Shown: in pieces, positions 61,803 through 64,000 of the stretch
How positions within the stretch are numbered: the first letter of the stretch is position 1
Layout: each line of letters begins with the position of its first letter
Origin: Tritrichomonas musculus
Lineage: Eukaryota; Parabasalia; Tritrichomonadida; Tritrichomonadidae
Reading direction: 5' to 3'
Length of the DNA: 64,000 nucleotides
Assembly: GCA_039105265.1 (NCBI GenBank)
Contig: JAPFFF010000029.1
Coordinates: 1,798,001-1,862,000 of the forward strand
Notes under the pieces: model-generated
What the model saw: only the letters and a program-made list of their open reading frames with translations
Database searches by the model: none
Told to the model about the DNA's origin: nothing
Translations under genes and position numbers: made by a program

Positions 61803-62604
61803 CAGGGTTGTGTATCGATCCTCTCCGGTAGCGGTTATTTTCCCGGTAAAATATCGATATTACAGGCTCTAACCGCCGGTAACGGTATTTATCGATAAAA
61901 AACCGAAGTATCGATACAAAAATGGAAAATTTGTATCGAATGTCAGGTTTTTTGTCGGTATTTTTTTAACAAAAAATGTATCGGATTTATTTAAAGATGA
62001 CTAAAGAAATTTATAAGGTTCTAATGAATATAGTTAATTCTCTTTAATTACATATTTTACAACAAATAATCATCATAATAATTGTATAATCAATGGTTTC
62101 TGAAATATCGTAAATTTAATCATCTTTATGTCAATTTCTATTTGTAGATAAATATAACATTCCAGAACTATTGAATTAACTATTAATATGAGAAAGTACA
62201 TAAAATATATAAATTTTATTGTTTTTAATGATAATAATGATATCAAAAATTTGGATTGTTTAATGAAAATGAATATGACGAGATTTCTGAAGATGAAAGA
62301 CAATAATATACTTTTTATAGGCTGGTAATTATATTTATAATTAAAATATTTTTTTTAAATTAAATAATCAAATGTTTTAATATTTTTATACATTATTTAT
62401 TAATAAAATTTATATATTAAAATACCGTATCGATACTGATAAAAAGTATTATAAAGTACTTTTTTAATAACCGCTGATACTCTAAAAATACCGAAGCACT
62501 TTTGTATCGATACTAAAAAATACCGAGCAAAAAAGTATCGATATTTAACGAATACCGATACTTCTTCGGTAACCGGTATTTAGTCGTATCGATAAACAAC
62601 GCTG
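61803..62604. mobile_element. 802-bp hAT-like non-autonomous element, copy 2
   Basis: Same ends and interior as copy 1. It is flanked by the perfect 8-bp duplication TATAAAAT (61795-61802 and 62605-62612). The same site is empty, with a single TATAAAAT, at the joint between units A and B. This is direct evidence of a hAT-type insertion. Confidence 0.92.
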
Positions 62605-62770
62605 TATAAAATACAAAATAATAAATAAATATATTAAAATGAAGAATATAAAGTGAAAAATAAAAATGAAAATTTTTTCACAAATTTCTTTTTATCGTTT
62701 TTATATAAAATAAATAAAGCATTCAAAAAATAAAATAAATTGAAAGAAAGATTCACAAATTTATAAAACC

Positions 62771-63897
62771 ATGAGTGAGCAAGAACTTCTTAAAGCATGT
62801 GCAAACGGATATCTTGACAAAGTTCGACAACTTCTTTCTGCCAAAGAAATTGATATCAACTGCAAAGACATTTGAATCCAAAATCATTCATAACATTCAA
62901 ATCTAACATTTTTCATGGTATTGAACAATTGAAATATTTATGGAATTTAACTCGAATATTTAATGATACGCCATTGATTTTAGCTGCAATTAAAGGTCAT
63001 TCGGAAATTGTTGAAACATTAATCTCACAAGAAAATATTGAAATCAACTGCAAAGACATTTGAATCCAAAATCATTCATAACATTCAAATCTAACATTTT
63101 TCATGATATTGAACAATTGAAATATTTATGGAATTTAACTCGAATATTTAATAATACGCCGTTGATTTTGGCTGCAAGAGAAGGTCATTCGGAAATTGTT
63201 GAAACATTAATCTCACAAGAAAATATTGAAATCAACTGCAAAGACATTTGAATCCAAAATCATTCATGACATTCAAATCTAACATTTTTCATTTTATTGA
63301 ACAATTGAAATATTTATGGAATTTAACTCGAATATTTAATAATACGCCGTTGATTTTGGCTGCACGAGAAGGTCATTCGGAAATTGTTGAAACATTAATC
63401 TCACAAGAAAATATTGAAATCAACTGCAAAAACATTTGAATCCAAAATCATTCATAACATTCAAATCTAACATTTTTCATTTAATTGAACAATTGAAATA
63501 TTTATGGAATTTAACTCGAATATTTAATTCTACGCCGTTGATTTGGGCTGCAGCTAAAGGTCATTCGGAAATTGTTGAAACATTAATCTCACAAGAAAAT
63601 ATTGAAATCAACTGCAAAGACATTTAAATCCAAAATCATTCATGACATTCAAATCTAACATTTTTCATTTTATTGAACAATTGAAATATTTATGGAATTT
63701 AACTCGAATATTTAATAATACGCCGTTGATTTTGGCTGCACGAGAAGGTCATTCGGAAATTGTTGAAACATTAATCTCACAAGAAAATATTGAAATCAAC
63801 TGCAAAGACATTTGAATCCAAAATCATTCATAACATTCAAATCTAACATTTTTCATGATATTGAACAATTGAAATATTTATGGAATTTTGAAATGAA
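62771..63897 (+). repeat. Ankyrin array C: N-terminal module plus five 188-bp units
   Basis: The cap opens at 62771; units start at 62872, 63060, 63248, 63436 and 63624, followed by a final spacer. Variable residues by unit: spacer position G, D, F, L, F; before TPL D, N, N, S, N; after LI L, L, L, W, L; pair IK, RE, RE, AK, RE. In the fourth junction the stop is TAA instead of TGA, still overlapping the next frame in the same way except that its TTG has become TTA. Confidence 0.85.
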
Positions 63898-64000
63898 ATG
63901 ATTTATAAGGCAGCCATTGACTACGCCAGAGAAATAAATGATGGAGAAATTGTTGAACTTCTAACGAAAGGACCAAATCGACGAATGAAGAACTTAATTG
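63898..64000 (+). CDS. Ankyrin-coupled protein kinase C, start only
   Basis: The first 34 codons match kinases A and B (AAIDYARE, then INDGEIVELLTK with Ile for Lys). The rest lies outside the window. Confidence 0.8.
   Translation, partial: MIYKAAIDYAREINDGEIVELLTKGPNRRMKNLI

Larger units (their letters stand above)
62605..64000. repeat. Tandem unit C (cut by window end)
   Basis: Third copy of the leader and ankyrin array, reaching the first ~100 bases of the kinase frame. Confidence 0.9.

Overview
The window looks like nuclear DNA of a trichomonad (parabasalid) protist, most like Tritrichomonas. This is inferred from very AT-rich intergenic DNA, ankyrin proteins with the N-terminal region usual in trichomonads, TKL-type kinases, a trichomonad-type initiator (TCATTTTCCTCATTG) just upstream of one start codon, and large Maverick/Polinton elements. 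No rRNA, tRNA or CRISPR array was recognised.

Layout. (1) 1-14.6 kb is host DNA. It holds a fragment of an ankyrin gene, an unknown gene (1689-2474, minus), an intact 706-residue ankyrin protein (2837-4957), a kinase/coiled-coil/RCC1 gene on the minus strand (5963-8310) broken by one frameshift and one stop, an ankyrin gene whose later repeats are split by minisatellite spacers (9870-13104), and a small pseudogene. (2) 14621-44108 is a Maverick/Polinton with ~255-bp terminal inverted repeats. It carries an integrase, a protein-primed DNA polymerase B, a fibre-like protein, a capsid candidate, a packaging ATPase and several small proteins. It has been invaded three times: by a 573-bp TTAA-flanked element (22201-22773), a 1859-bp hAT-like element (28545-30403) and a 7.37-kb Maverick-like element without a polymerase (32156-39524) that has its own integrase, ATPase and fibre. 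The last two both sit in the capsid gene. (3) 44.1-46.9 kb is host DNA with a gene for a protein with an NCQHF motif (LRAT/NlpC-P60-like). (4) 46.9-64.0 kb is a tandem triplication of a unit of roughly 6.7-7.4 kb; the third copy runs off the window. Each unit holds an ankyrin array feeding into a protein kinase, a decayed UBR-type E3 ligase gene, and a GC-rich block that is plainly bacterial: rplJ with an L10-leader-like region and the start of rplL.

The most unusual system is the ankyrin-kinase family in region 4. Each 188-bp unit is one canonical 33-residue ankyrin repeat plus an 89-bp spacer. The repeat ends in a stop, and the spacer is open in the frame of the next repeat, one base back. 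The units are nearly identical except at a few codons, most of which match the ligand-contact positions of ankyrin repeats (the positions randomised in designed ankyrin binders). One extra hypervariable codon lies inside the spacer. This could be a recognition array with a kinase output, diversified repeat by repeat. Whether it is expressed by splicing, frameshifting or not at all cannot be told from DNA alone.
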